Shown: positions 8,324-16,556 of the stretch, one piece after another | Position numbering within the stretch: the first letter of the stretch is position 1 | Layout of the letters: every line of letters starts with the position of its first letter | Assembly (NCBI RefSeq): GCF_028689785.1 | Contig: NZ_JAQVCN010000020.1 | Span: 1 to 64,000 of the forward strand | Length of the DNA stretch: 64,000 nucleotides | Direction of reading: 5' to 3' | From: Zoogloea sp. | GTDB taxonomy: Bacteria > Pseudomonadota > Gammaproteobacteria > Burkholderiales > Rhodocyclaceae | Notes under the pieces: model-generated | What the model was told of the DNA's origin: nothing | Seen by the model: the letters and a program-made list of their open reading frames with translations, nothing else | The model's database searches: none | Program-made: the position numbers and the translations under genes

Positions 8324-9256
8324 TCAGACTTCCAGGTGCTGGAAGAGCACGGTGGACAGGTAGCGCTCGCCGAAGGACGGGATGATCACCACCACCAGCT
8401 TGCCGGCGTTCTCGGGGCGTTCGGCTACCTGCAGGGCGGCCCACACGGCGGCGCCGGAGGAGATGCCCACCAGCAGGCCTTCTTCGGTGGCCAGGCGGCG
8501 GGCCGTGTCGAGGGCTGCATCATTGGGAACCTGCACGACCTCGTCGTACACCTGGGTGTTGAGGATGCCCGGCACGAAGCCCGCGCCGATGCCCTGGATG
8601 GGGTGGGGGCCACGCTGGCCGCCGGAGAGGATGGGGCTGGCGGCGGGCTCCACGGCCACCACCTTGACCCCGGGCTTGCGTTCCTTGAGCACTTCACCCA
8701 CGCCGGTGACGGTGCCGCCGGTGCCCACGCCGGAGACGAAGATGTCCACCTGGCCGTCAGTGTCGGCCCAGATCTCCTCGGCCGTGGTCTGGCGGTGGAT
8801 GGCCGGGTTGGCGGGGTTCTCGAACTGCTGGGGGATGAAGTAGCGGGGATCGGCGGCAGCCAGCTCCTCGGCCTTCTTCACGGCGCCGGGCATGCCTTCT
8901 GGGCCGGGGGTGAGGATCAGGTCGGCGCCATAGGCTTTTAGCAGCAGCTTGCGTTCGCGACTCATGGTTTCGGGCATCACGAAGGCACACTTGTAGCCGC
9001 GGGCGGCACAGACCATGGCCAGGCCGATGCCGGTGTTGCCGGAGGTGGGCTCAAGGATGATGGTGCCGGGGCCGATCTTGCCGGCGGCCTCGGCAGCGTC
9101 GAGCATGGCTGCGGCGATACGGTCCTTGACGCTGTGGGCCGGATTGAAGAACTCCAGCTTGAGGGCCACGGTGGCGCCGCTGGCCGGGGCCAGGCGATTG
9201 AGCTTGACCAGGGGAGTGTTGCCGATCAGCTCGGCCACGTTGTTGGCGATGCGCAT
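8324..9256 (-). CDS. cysK: Cysteine synthase A
   Basis: O-acetylserine sulfhydrylase: makes L-cysteine from O-acetylserine and sulfide with PLP. The PLP lysine lies in PAHSVKDR (K44), the phosphate/substrate loop is PTSGNTG, and the glycine-rich phosphate cup is [11 protein letters not shown]. Length 310 aa and the N-terminus ([16 protein letters not shown]) fit CysK. The ATG at 9256 has GGAG seven bases upstream. It heads the co-directional run cysK-patB-MFS and perhaps the hox genes. An inverted repeat (9282-9302) sits in its leader region and may be an operator. CysM is less likely because of the length and the GNTPLV context. Confidence 0.93.
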   Translation of the reverse strand: MRIANNVAELIGNTPLVKLNRLAPASGATVALKLEFFNPAHSVKDRIAAAMLDAAEAAGKIGPGTIILEPTSGNTGIGLAMVCAARGYKCAFVMPETMSRERKLLLKAYGADLILTPGPEGMPGAVKKAEELAAADPRYFIPQQFENPANPAIHRQTTAEEIWADTDGQVDIFVSGVGTGGTVTGVGEVLKERKPGVKVVAVEPAASPILSGGQRGPHPIQGIGAGFVPGILNTQVYDEVVQVPNDAALDTARRLATEEGLLVGISSGAAVWAALQVAERPENAGKLVVVIIPSFGERYLSTVLFQHLEV

Positions 9257-9281
9257 GGTGAATCTCCGTGTCAGGAAAATT

Positions 9282-9302
9282 GAATGAAGGCTTAATTCAT
9301 TC
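9282..9302 (-). promoter_or_regulatory. Inverted repeat in the cysK leader region
   Basis: Two perfect 7-base arms, GAATGAA and TTCATTC, separated by 7 bases, lie 26-46 bases upstream of the cysK start in AT-rich DNA between cysK and the RES toxin gene. Such a dyad could be an operator for a dimeric regulator. It does not look like a rho-independent terminator because no T run follows on either strand. The regulator is unknown. Confidence 0.35.
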
Positions 9303-9343
9303 TAGGGTCGTACCTGTCATTGTTTTAGATCAAGAGAGAATAT

Positions 9344-10075
9344 TCAAATAATTCCCGGGGGTGACGAGGCCGAGGTGTCTGCCCATCGGGCGGTATCGAA
9401 GACGATCGCCTCACCGTCCCGTCGCCACTGCACCTGGTCGTGGCGTACCGCCAGCCACCAGGTTTGGGTGGGTTGTTCGGGAGCGCTACGGGCGAAGGCC
9501 GCCGGGGTCAGGACGGCTACACACCAGGCGGGGCCTGGGGCGCGTACTGAGGCGTACACGATGGCGCCGATGGCAGCCTCGCGGGCTTGGCGGGCTAGGG
9601 CCTGGGTGGCGTGGTAGTCGGAAGGGTGGCACCAGGCTGCGTGGTCCCGGTCCAGGGGCGGCTGGCGCAGGTCAATGGCGGTGGTGGCGATGCGGGTGCG
9701 GAAGGCGGTGTGGGCCACCGGGTCGAGACGCTCCAGGGCTGGTGCGTCACGCAGGAAGCACCAGCGCCAGTAGCCCAGTTCGGCACAGGCCGTGGCAACG
9801 TAGTCGGCGCCGTAGAAGACGCCGGGGTCGGCGCCGCTGCGAAAGCGTGAGCCACCCTGCCGGGGGCTGTAGCGAAAGGGGGCTGCCAGCAGGTAGTTGA
9901 GGCCCGCGGTGCTGTCTGCTGCGGGGGGTTTGCTGCCTTCGAGCAGGGCTTCGAGGAGGTCCTGCTCGGCCCTGTCGTCCACCAGTTTCATGGTGGAGGC
10001 GATGTGCTGGGCTTCGACCATGCGCCATACGTCGGCGTGCCAGGGGCGGGCCTCAGACGACAGCTCGGGAGGCAT
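9344..10075 (-). CDS. RES-domain toxin (predicted NAD+-degrading)
   Basis: Toxin of a type II toxin-antitoxin pair. RES-domain toxins characterised in other bacteria deplete NAD+ by phosphorolysis or hydrolysis. The conserved core is seen as PFRYSPRQGGSRFR, PGVFYGADYVATACAELGYWR and PLDRDHAAWCHPSDYHATQ, all typical of the longer RES proteins of about 230-250 aa. I chose ATG 10075 (243 aa; MPPELSSEARPW...) over TTG 10099 because family members begin this way; it overlaps the antitoxin gene by 23 bases, so translation is probably coupled. Toxicity and NAD cleavage are inferred from the family. Confidence 0.85.
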   Translation of the reverse strand: MPPELSSEARPWHADVWRMVEAQHIASTMKLVDDRAEQDLLEALLEGSKPPAADSTAGLNYLLAAPFRYSPRQGGSRFRSGADPGVFYGADYVATACAELGYWRWCFLRDAPALERLDPVAHTAFRTRIATTAIDLRQPPLDRDHAAWCHPSDYHATQALARQAREAAIGAIVYASVRAPGPAWCVAVLTPAAFARSAPEQPTQTWWLAVRHDQVQWRRDGEAIVFDTARWADTSASSPPGII

Positions 10076-10433
10076 CCAGGTAGTGAACGACACGCACAAG
10101 GCCTTCGGTATTGCGGATCAGGTCGACCGGGCGGCCGTTGAGGGCAAGGTTGTCACTGGTGAGCCATTTGCGGGCGGTGGCCTCGTCACCGACGATGGAG
10201 TCGAGGGCCCGGAACAAGCGTACCAGCAGGAGGGCAAAGTCCCACTCCTTGCGCTTCGGATCAAGATGGTAGTTGCCGGCGCACAAGCGGCTGATGCTGG
10301 CAGGGCTGAGGCCCAGAACCTGGGCCAGCAGGGCGCGGGACAAGCCTAGCCGTTCGGCAGCGCGGGCTACCGCCTTGCCGAGCACCGCGGCGGCGTTGGG
10401 CTGAGGAGGGGCGGCACGGGCGAGGGCAGTCAT
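10053..10433 (-). CDS. Xre/MbcA/ParS-type antitoxin
   Basis: Antitoxin partner of the RES toxin. The middle contains a helix-turn-helix (ERLGLSRALLAQVLGLSPASISRLCAG) and the C-terminal half a ParS/MbcA-like toxin-binding domain (DUF2384) with the typical LFRALDSIVGDEATARKWL and LNGRPVDLIRNTEGLVRVVHYL. Start ATG 10433 is preferred to ATG 10439 because AAGGA lies five bases before it, whereas 10439 has the purine run directly abutting. Length is then 126 aa. The upstream palindrome over the -10 box suggests autorepression by the antitoxin or the complex. Confidence 0.88.
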   Translation of the reverse strand: MTALARAAPPQPNAAAVLGKAVARAAERLGLSRALLAQVLGLSPASISRLCAGNYHLDPKRKEWDFALLLVRLFRALDSIVGDEATARKWLTSDNLALNGRPVDLIRNTEGLVRVVHYLDASRAVV

Positions 10434-10449
10434 GGGCATCCTTTCTTGA

Positions 10450-10463
10450 GAAATTATAATTTC
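10450..10463 (-). promoter_or_regulatory. Palindromic operator over the -10 box of the toxin-antitoxin operon
   Basis: GAAATTATAATTTC is a perfect 14-bp palindrome and contains TATAAT on the minus strand (10458-10453). A weak -35 (TTTCAT) lies 17 bases upstream. Transcription would start near 10446, leaving a very short leader with AAGGA before ATG 10433. A palindrome covering the -10 box fits autoregulation by a DNA-binding antitoxin. Binding is inferred, not shown. Confidence 0.65.
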
Positions 10464-10490
10464 ATTTTCTTTCTGATGAAAGGTTGTGCC

Positions 10491-10976
10491 TTAGAGTTGC
10501 CGGATCTTGTCGAGGAGTGCCGTAGTGGAGCGCTGGTGTTCGAAGGGGATGGAATGGACGCTGCCGCCCCGGGCCAGGGTCTCCGCGGCGCCGACGATGC
10601 GCTCAGGCGCCCAGTCTCCGCCCTTCACCAGCACCTCGGGCTGGCATTCGAGGATGCGGGCGATGGGGGTGTCCTCATCGAACCAGGTGACCAGGTCAAC
10701 GCAGCCCAGAGATGCCATCACGGCGAGGCGATCCTGCAGGGTGTTGATCGGGCGGTCGTCGCCTTTGCCCTGACGGCGCACCGAGGCGTCGCTATTGAGG
10801 GCGACGATCATGGCTGCGCCGAGGGCACGGGCTTGGGCCAGGTAGGTGACATGGCCCCGGTGCAGGATGTCGAAGCAGCCGTTGGTGAACACCAGGGGGC
10901 GGGGCAGGCTGGCGATGCGGGCCTTGAGTTGGTCCGGTGGGCAGATGCGGGCTTCGAAGGCGGGGGCGGGGTACAT
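10491..10976 (-). CDS. rfaE2: D-glycero-beta-D-manno-heptose 1-phosphate adenylyltransferase
   Basis: Cytidylyltransferase-like nucleotidyltransferase that activates heptose 1-phosphate as ADP-heptose for the LPS inner core. It corresponds to the C-terminal half of the fused HldE of enterics, here a stand-alone 161 aa protein as in many betaproteobacteria. Key motifs are FTNGCFDILHRGHVTYL (with the HxGH nucleotide-binding motif) and the C-terminal EHQRSTTALLDKI that ends the family. The kinase domain gene (rfaE1) is not in this window. It lies upstream of the toxin-antitoxin pair on the same strand, with its own 51-base gap. Confidence 0.92.
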   Translation of the reverse strand: MYPAPAFEARICPPDQLKARIASLPRPLVFTNGCFDILHRGHVTYLAQARALGAAMIVALNSDASVRRQGKGDDRPINTLQDRLAVMASLGCVDLVTWFDEDTPIARILECQPEVLVKGGDWAPERIVGAAETLARGGSVHSIPFEHQRSTTALLDKIRQL

Positions 10977-11050
10977 GGGTAGATCCGGTTTGGGGCAGGG
11001 CAGGAATTATGAGCTACCGGGTGGCAGGGGCGAAGAGGGAGGGCGGGCGC

Positions 11051-12211
11051 TCAGTGGCGGTTGCCGTAGCCGGCGATGCCGATCATCAGCCGCACCAGGC
11101 CGTAGGCGGTCCAGTTGATCAGGCGCTGGAGGGGCGAGCCTCGCTGCCACCGGGCCGGGTGGATCTCTTCGCCACCGGCGGCGATGGCCTGTTCCAGGCG
11201 GCTGCGCAGCATGGTGGCGAAGCCCTGGTGGCGCACCAGCACGTTGGCCTCCCGGGCCAGCAGCAGGCTGAAAGGGTCGATGTTGCTGGAGCCGACGGTG
11301 GCCCAGTGATCGTCCATGACGGCGACCTTGGCGTGGAGGTAGCTGCGGTGATATTCGACGATGCGGATGCCGGCATCGAGAAGCTGACCGTAGAAGGCGC
11401 GGGTGGCGCGCTGCTGGATGGGGTGGTCGGCCAGGCCCTGGATCAGCAGGGTGATGCGCACGCCGCGCCGGGCAGCGTCGAGGAGCGCCTGGCGGAAGCG
11501 CCGGCCGGGCAGAAAGTAGGCGTTGGCCAGCAGGATGTCGCGGCGGGCGCTGGCGATGCCCAGCAGGTAGGCGTTTTCGATATCGTGGCGATGGCGGATG
11601 TTGTCGCGGATGACCAGTGCGGCGTCCATGTCGCCGCAGGGCAGGGGGCAGGCTGGAGGTTTGCCGACAAGGCGCAGGCGTTGCCGGAAGGATGCCCAGG
11701 CGACCAGCTCCCACACCCGCCGCACGGTGGCGTGGATTGGGGCAAGGAGCGGCCCTTCGAGGTGCACGGCGTAATCTTGACGGGGGGCTGTGACCTTGGG
11801 GTCTTCGAAGTCGCTGACAATGTTGATGCCACCCACGAAGGCGATGCGGCCATCTACCACGGCAAGCTTGCGGTGCAGGCGGCGCAGGCGGCGTCGGCGC
11901 AGGGACAGGGTGCTGACCTCGCGGCGGTAGATGAGCACATGCACGCCGGCAGTGGTCAGTGCCTCCATCATCTCGTCGACAAACTCACGGCCACCGAAGC
12001 CATCCACCAACACCCGCACGGTGACGCCGCGGCGGGCGGCTTGCTGGAGGGCCCGGGAGACTTCCTGGCCAGTCTCGTCGTTGGCGAAGATGTAGGTCTC
12101 GAGGAAGATTTCGGTGCAGGCTCCGTCAATGGCGCCGATCAATGCCGGGAAGAACTCGGCGCCGTTCTCGAGCAGGGTCAGGGCGTTGCCGGGGTGCCAG
12201 GCGATGCTCAT
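11051..12211 (-). CDS. clsB: Cardiolipin synthase B
   Basis: Phospholipase D-superfamily enzyme that transfers a phosphatidyl group to make cardiolipin. Two HKD catalytic motifs are visible: HRKLAVVDGRIAFVGG in the first half and HAKVAVMDDHWATVGSSN in the second. The absence of N-terminal membrane helices and the 386 aa length match ClsB rather than ClsA. It follows an EEP-family gene by four bases; the same ybhP-clsB order occurs in E. coli, which supports the assignment. A C-terminal hydrophobic patch (LINWTAYGLVRLMIGIAGY) may help bind the membrane. Confidence 0.9.
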   Translation of the reverse strand: MSIAWHPGNALTLLENGAEFFPALIGAIDGACTEIFLETYIFANDETGQEVSRALQQAARRGVTVRVLVDGFGGREFVDEMMEALTTAGVHVLIYRREVSTLSLRRRRLRRLHRKLAVVDGRIAFVGGINIVSDFEDPKVTAPRQDYAVHLEGPLLAPIHATVRRVWELVAWASFRQRLRLVGKPPACPLPCGDMDAALVIRDNIRHRHDIENAYLLGIASARRDILLANAYFLPGRRFRQALLDAARRGVRITLLIQGLADHPIQQRATRAFYGQLLDAGIRIVEYHRSYLHAKVAVMDDHWATVGSSNIDPFSLLLAREANVLVRHQGFATMLRSRLEQAIAAGGEEIHPARWQRGSPLQRLINWTAYGLVRLMIGIAGYGNRH

Positions 12212-12215
12212 GGGC

Positions 12216-12965
12216 TCAGCGGGAGCGCAGCTGCGCGGTGAGGGCCGCGTGGTCGGAAATCTGGCTCCAGGGCTGGCCGTAGTGCACCTCGGCCTTATCC
12301 ACCTGAAAGCCGCGCACGTAGATGCGGTCGAGGCGCAGGACCGGCAGGGTGCTGGGAAAGCTCCGCGCCGGGCGGCCGCGGATGGAGACGAAGGCCTCGG
12401 TCACCCCGAGCTGGCCGGTCAGGCAGTCGTCGGCGTGGTTGCGCCAGTCATTGAAGTCGCCTGCGATGATGAGCGGTGCGCCATCGGGGGCGAGGGCGTC
12501 CAGACGCCGGACCAGGGCCGCCATCTGACGCCGCCGGCTGCCGGCGGTGAGGCCGAGGTGCACGCATACGCAATGCACCGGCTGGCTTACGTTGGCCACG
12601 TGTATCTCGCAGTGAAGCAGGCCACGGCTCTCGAAGCGGTGGTCGGAGACGTCTTCGTTCGCCTGGGACAGGATGGGGTGGCGACTGAGGATGGCATTGC
12701 CATGGTGGCCGTGGCCGTAGACGGCGTTGCCGCCATAGGCTGTCTGCTGCCACATGTCACCTGCCAGGAACTCGTGCTGGGGCTGCTCGGGCCAGTCTGC
12801 GTGGCGCCGGGCATGGCGTAGATGCATGCCCTGCACCTCCTGCAGAAAGACCACGTCGGCACCGAGCAGGCGCAGGCGGTCTCGCAGGTCGTGGATGGAC
12901 AGGCGCCGGTTGAACTGGGAAAAGCCTTTGTGGATGTTGTAGGTACAGATGCGCAGGGTGCTCAT
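12216..12965 (-). CDS. Endonuclease/exonuclease/phosphatase family protein (YbhP-like)
   Basis: Metal-dependent phosphodiesterase of the EEP superfamily. It begins with the typical LRICTYNIHKGF (metal-binding Asn), continues with VVFLQEVQGMH (catalytic Glu), LIIAGDFNDW (Asp/Asn pair) and ends with ISDHAALTAQL (catalytic Asp-His). Length 249 aa. ATG 12965 has AAAGGAG six bases upstream. Together with clsB it forms the ybhP-clsB pair; a lipid or nucleic-acid phosphodiester substrate is possible, but the true substrate is not known. It lacks a signal peptide, so it acts in the cytoplasm or at the inner face of the membrane. Confidence 0.87.
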   Translation of the reverse strand: MSTLRICTYNIHKGFSQFNRRLSIHDLRDRLRLLGADVVFLQEVQGMHLRHARRHADWPEQPQHEFLAGDMWQQTAYGGNAVYGHGHHGNAILSRHPILSQANEDVSDHRFESRGLLHCEIHVANVSQPVHCVCVHLGLTAGSRRRQMAALVRRLDALAPDGAPLIIAGDFNDWRNHADDCLTGQLGVTEAFVSIRGRPARSFPSTLPVLRLDRIYVRGFQVDKAEVHYGQPWSQISDHAALTAQLRSR

Positions 12966-13024
12966 CGGATCTCCTTTCTATCCATTCTGCCTTCAACAGC
13001 ATGGTGCTGCATGTTGCGTTCCAT

Positions 13025-13049
13025 GAAAAACGGCGCCTGTGGGCGCCGT
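13025..13049 (-). terminator. Rho-independent terminator after nadA
   Basis: Read on the minus strand, ACGGCGCC-CACA-GGCGCCGT forms an 8-bp stem with a 4-base loop, followed directly by a run of T. It lies 25 bases past the nadA stop codon and before the EEP gene, so it should separate the nadA unit from ybhP-clsB. Confidence 0.85.
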
Positions 13050-13074
13050 CTTGAGCGGGAGCGGTGGCAAGGGG

Positions 13075-14175
13075 TCAGGATACTGCCAGCATCCGATCCA
13101 GGGCCAGCTTGGCCAGGGCCGCTTCGTGCTCGGGCACGGTGATGCGGTTGACCACCTTGCCGTCGGCCAGGTTCTCCAGCGTCCAGGCCAGGTGCTGGGG
13201 GTCGATGCGCTGCATGGTCGAGCACATGCACACGGTTGGGGCCATGAACTGGACAATCTTGCCTTCCGGCTTGACCTCTTCGGCCAGGCGGTTGACCAGG
13301 TTGAGCTCGGTGCCCACCAGCCAGCGGGTGCCGGGGTCGGAGCCCTTGATGACGTTGATGATGTACTCGGTGGAGCCCACGTAGTCGGACTGACGGCACA
13401 CCTCCAGAGCGCTCTCCGGGTGGGAGATCACCTTGCCATCCGGATACTGGTTGCGGAACTTGATGATGTGCGCCGGCTGGAACATCTGGTGCACCGAGCA
13501 ATGCCCCTTCCAAAGCAGGATCTTGGCTTTGCGGATCTGCTCGACGCTGAGGCCGCCGTATTCGAGGTCCGGGTCCCACACCACCATCTCGTCCAGGGGG
13601 ATGCCCTTCTTGAAGCCGGTCCAGCGTCCCAGGTGCTGGTCGGGGAAGAACAGCACCTTCTCGCGCTGGGCGAAGGCCCAGTCGAGGATGGTAGGGGCAT
13701 TGGTGGAGGTGCACACGATGCCGCCATGCTCGCCGCAGAACGCCTTCAGGTCTGCGGCGGAATTGATGTAGGTGACGGGGGTGATGAGTGCGTCCGGGGT
13801 GTCAAGGACCTCGGCCAGCTCGCGCCAGCAGCGCTCGACCTTGGCCAGGTTGGCCATGTCGGCCATTGAACAGCCGGCGGCCAAGTCGGGCAGGATGGCC
13901 TGCTGATGCGGCTTGGACATGATGTCGGCGACTTCTGCCATGAAGTGCACGCCGCAGAAGACGATGAACTCGGCGTCCGTCTCCGAGGCCAGGCGCGAAA
14001 GCTTGAGGGAGTCGCCGGTGAGGTCGGCGTACTGGTAGACATCGGCGCGCTGGTAGTGGTGACACAGCAGCACAGCCCGGTCGCCGAGGCGCTCACGGGC
14101 AGCACGGATGCGCGAGTGGGCGTCATTATCGGAGAGGGTATTGAAGCGGTCGAAACTGATGGGAACGGCTAGCAT
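13075..14175 (-). CDS. nadA: Quinolinate synthase A
   Basis: [4Fe-4S] enzyme that condenses iminoaspartate with dihydroxyacetone phosphate to quinolinate in de novo NAD synthesis. Seen are LCHHYQRADVYQYAD near the N-terminus, FCGVHFMAEVADIMS with a cluster cysteine, CTSTNAP, and CMCSTMQRIDPQHLAW towards the C-terminus with another cluster cysteine. Its 366 aa fit the NadA of gamma/betaproteobacteria. ATG 14175 has AGGAC seven bases upstream. The rhodanese gene ends 18 bases before it, and a strong terminator follows. nadB and nadC are not in the window. Confidence 0.95.
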   Translation of the reverse strand: MLAVPISFDRFNTLSDNDAHSRIRAARERLGDRAVLLCHHYQRADVYQYADLTGDSLKLSRLASETDAEFIVFCGVHFMAEVADIMSKPHQQAILPDLAAGCSMADMANLAKVERCWRELAEVLDTPDALITPVTYINSAADLKAFCGEHGGIVCTSTNAPTILDWAFAQREKVLFFPDQHLGRWTGFKKGIPLDEMVVWDPDLEYGGLSVEQIRKAKILLWKGHCSVHQMFQPAHIIKFRNQYPDGKVISHPESALEVCRQSDYVGSTEYIINVIKGSDPGTRWLVGTELNLVNRLAEEVKPEGKIVQFMAPTVCMCSTMQRIDPQHLAWTLENLADGKVVNRITVPEHEAALAKLALDRMLAVS

Positions 14176-14193
14176 CTGCTTGTCCTGTGGTGT

Positions 14194-14646
14194 TCAGCCC
14201 TGGGTCCATGGCAGGCTGGCGTGGCGCCAGCCCCCGACCCGGTTGCGGTGCCCGTTGGCGTCTTTGTCGCCCTCGAAGCCTTCCAGAATGTTGTAGGCAT
14301 TGGTGTAGCCTGAATTGGCCGCCAGCGTGGCCGCGGCATTGGAGCGCGCGCCGCTGCGGCACAGGAACATCACCAGTGCCTCTGGGTCGACCTGGCGCTT
14401 GAACTGGGCCAGGAAGTGGGTGTTGGGTTCATTGCCCGGATAGATCATCCACTCGATCTCGACGGCGTTGGGAACGCGACCGACCCAGTCCCATTCGGCG
14501 CGGGTGCGCACGTCCACCAGCTTCGAGCCGGGGGCAAGCTGGAGTACGTCCCAGGCTTCCCGGGGGGTGAGGGCGCCTGCATAGGGAAGGCCCAGACTGC
14601 GGGCCCGCTCCTGAGCGAGGGCGAGAGTATCACTGAGTTTTCCCAT
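14194..14646 (-). CDS. Rhodanese-like domain protein
   Basis: Single rhodanese domain; the active-site loop CRSGARSNAAA carries the catalytic cysteine that accepts sulfane sulfur. The domain opens with LTPREAWDVLQLAPGSKLVDVRTRAEWDWVG. From ATG 14646 it has 150 residues; ATG 14655 or 14718 are alternatives, but the extra N-terminal residues look non-conserved. There is no signal peptide, so it is cytoplasmic. It precedes nadA by 18 bases and is probably co-transcribed; a sulfur-delivery role for the NadA iron-sulfur cluster is conceivable but only inferred. Confidence 0.85.
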   Translation of the reverse strand: MGKLSDTLALAQERARSLGLPYAGALTPREAWDVLQLAPGSKLVDVRTRAEWDWVGRVPNAVEIEWMIYPGNEPNTHFLAQFKRQVDPEALVMFLCRSGARSNAAATLAANSGYTNAYNILEGFEGDKDANGHRNRVGGWRHASLPWTQG

Positions 14647-14794
14647 GGCACGCATCCGATGAGATGAGGGGTCTGCGAGTATACCGCCGCACCCCGGACC
14701 CGCAAGGGATGTGTGCATGGCGCGTGGCTGTGCCTGGCGCCGGGTGTGTTACGCCTTGTTGTGTGGCGTGGACGAAGGCTTGGGGCTGTCTGTC

Positions 14795-14810
14795 TGCACC
14801 ATAATCGGGC
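14795..14810 (+). promoter_or_regulatory. NtrC-binding site 1 (imperfect) upstream of glnA
   Basis: TGCACCATAATCGGGC keeps the left half of the NtrC dyad (GCACCA-N3-TGGTGC) perfectly and part of the right half. It starts 31 bases before site 2, three helical turns, so two NtrC dimers would lie on one face. It is about 130 bases before the predicted start of transcription. The distal-site arrangement resembles the E. coli glnA enhancer. Confidence 0.7.
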
Positions 14811-14825
14811 GTCTTTTTGGATTGT

Positions 14826-14841
14826 TGCACCATTTTGGTGC
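14826..14841 (+). promoter_or_regulatory. NtrC-binding site 2 (perfect dyad) upstream of glnA
   Basis: TGCACCATTTTGGTGC contains the two consensus arms GCACCA and TGGTGC with a 3-base spacer. It lies about 97 bases upstream of the predicted sigma-54 start, a distance typical of bacterial enhancers. An NtrB/NtrC pair is encoded just downstream of glnA, giving the cognate regulator. Confidence 0.85.
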
Positions 14842-14904
14842 TTGTTTTTTCTGGGGCGCCGGGTCGAAGCCTTGTGGCACAATGAGGTGTTCAAGTTTTT
14901 AGGG

Positions 14905-14921
14905 TGGCATGATTTCTGCTT
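14905..14921 (+). promoter_or_regulatory. Sigma-54 (-24/-12) promoter of glnA
   Basis: TGGCATGATTTCTGCTT matches the TGGCACG-N4-TTGCW consensus with GG at 14906-14907 and GC at 14918-14919, exactly 12 bases apart. Transcription would start near 14931, giving a leader of about 70 bases before the glnA ATG. The two NtrC sites upstream complete a classical nitrogen-regulated promoter. Confidence 0.82.
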
Positions 14922-15001
14922 GTCGTGTTGCCTGGCTTATTGTTGTAACCACTACATCTTTTCCACTGCGCAGCAGATTCAACCCGTTAGGAGTGAGTTA
15001 T

Positions 15002-16411
15002 ATGACCCCGCAAGACGTCATGAAGATCGTCCAGGAGAACGAAGTTAAGTTCGTCGACTTCCGCTTCACCGACACCAAGGGTAAGGAGCACCACGTCGGT
15101 GTGCCCGTCAGCGCCTTCGATGAAGACAAGTTCGAAAGCGGTCATGCCTTTGACGGTTCCTCCATCGCGGGCTGGAAGGGTATTCAGGCCTCCGACATGC
15201 TGCTGATGCCGGACCCCAACACCGCCTACATCGACCCGTTCTTCGACGAGACCACCCTGGTCCTGTCCTGTGACGTTATCGACCCGGCCGACGGCAAGGG
15301 CTACGACCGTGACCCGCGTTCCATCGCCAACCGTGCCGAGGCTTACCTCAAGTCCTCCGGTATTGGCGATACCGCCTTCTTTGGCCCGGAACCCGAATTC
15401 TTCATCTTCGACTCCGTCGAGTGGAAGGTGGATATGTCCGGCGCGTACCACAAGATCTTCTCCGAAGAAGGTGCCTGGTCGTCCGACATCAAGTACGAAG
15501 GTGGCAACACCGGCTACCGTCCCGCCGTGAAGGGTGGTTACTTCCCCGTTCCCCCGGTCGACTCCTTCAACGACATGCGTGCCGCCATGTGTCTGGCTCT
15601 CGAAGCCTGCGGCGTGCCAGTTGAAGTGCACCACCATGAAGTGGCAAACGCCGGCCAGAACGAAATCGGCACCAAGTTCGACACCCTGGTGCGTCGCGCC
15701 GACCAGACCCAGATCCTGAAGTACATCGTCCAGAACGTTGCCCACCAGTACGGCAAGACGGCCACCTTCATGCCCAAGCCCATCGTTGGTGACAACGGTT
15801 CAGGCATGCACGTGCACCAGTCCATCTGGAAGGACGGCAAGAACCTGTTCGCCGGCAACGGCTACGCCGGCCTGTCCGAGACCGCCCTGTTCTACATCGG
15901 TGGCATCATCAAGCACGCCAAGGCCCTGAATGCCATCACCAACCCGCTGACCAACTCCTACAAGCGTCTGGTTCCGCACTATGAAGCCCCGGTGAAGCTG
16001 GCCTACTCTGCCAAGAACCGTTCCGCTTCCATCCGCATTCCTTTCGTGAATAGCGAAAAGGCCCGTCGTATCGAGACCCGGTTCCCGGATCCGGGCGCAA
16101 ACCCCTACCTGTGCTTCGCTGCGCTGATGATGGCCGGCCTCGACGGCATCCAGAACAAAATCCACCCGGGCGACCCCGCCGACAAGAACCTCTACGACCT
16201 GCCGCCGGAAGAAGACGCGCTCATCCCGACCGTCTGCGCCAGCCTCGACGAGGCCCTGGCCGCCCTCGACAAGGATCGTGAGTTCCTGACCCGTGGTGGT
16301 GTGTTCAGCAACGACTTCATCGACTCCTTCATTGCCCTCAAGCAAGAAGAAGTAAACCGTCTGCGCGTTGAAGTGCATCCGGTTGAGTTCGAGATGTACT
16401 ACGCCATCTGA
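15002..16411 (+). CDS. glnA: Glutamine synthetase, type I
   Basis: Cytoplasmic dodecameric enzyme that makes glutamine from glutamate, ammonia and ATP; the main entry of ammonia under nitrogen limitation. The catalytic GS domain contains [17 protein letters not shown], the metal/ATP region [12 protein letters not shown], the HHHEV cluster and [16 protein letters not shown]. The NLYDLPPEE segment near the C-terminus carries the tyrosine adenylylated by GlnE in GSI-beta enzymes. I chose ATG 15002 (469 aa) over the upstream open frame because TAGGAGTGAG lies before it and [21 protein letters not shown] is the family start. Regulated by the NtrC/sigma-54 elements upstream and ended by a strong hairpin. 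Confidence 0.97.
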   Translation: MTPQDVMKIVQENEVKFVDFRFTDTKGKEHHVGVPVSAFDEDKFESGHAFDGSSIAGWKGIQASDMLLMPDPNTAYIDPFFDETTLVLSCDVIDPADGKGYDRDPRSIANRAEAYLKSSGIGDTAFFGPEPEFFIFDSVEWKVDMSGAYHKIFSEEGAWSSDIKYEGGNTGYRPAVKGGYFPVPPVDSFNDMRAAMCLALEACGVPVEVHHHEVANAGQNEIGTKFDTLVRRADQTQILKYIVQNVAHQYGKTATFMPKPIVGDNGSGMHVHQSIWKDGKNLFAGNGYAGLSETALFYIGGIIKHAKALNAITNPLTNSYKRLVPHYEAPVKLAYSAKNRSASIRIPFVNSEKARRIETRFPDPGANPYLCFAALMMAGLDGIQNKIHPGDPADKNLYDLPPEEDALIPTVCASLDEALAALDKDREFLTRGGVFSNDFIDSFIALKQEEVNRLRVEVHPVEFEMYYAI

Positions 16412-16457
16412 TCTCCAGATCGGAGCCGGTCAGCGTGCTGACCGGTTGCTGCGTTAC

Positions 16458-16490
16458 AAAAGGACGGGCTCAGGCCCGTCCTTTTGTTTT
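16458..16490 (+). terminator. Rho-independent terminator after glnA
   Basis: AGGACGGGC-TCAG-GCCCGTCCT makes a 9-bp GC-rich stem, extended by flanking A and T, followed by TTTTGTTTTT. It lies about 50 bases past the glnA stop, so ntrBC probably needs its own promoter rather than depending only on glnA read-through. Confidence 0.9.
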
Positions 16491-16556
16491 TGGCCTATGT
16501 TTGTATTTGGCCGGACCGGCCCCTACACTAGCTGCGCTTCCGGAATAACTGTGCTG

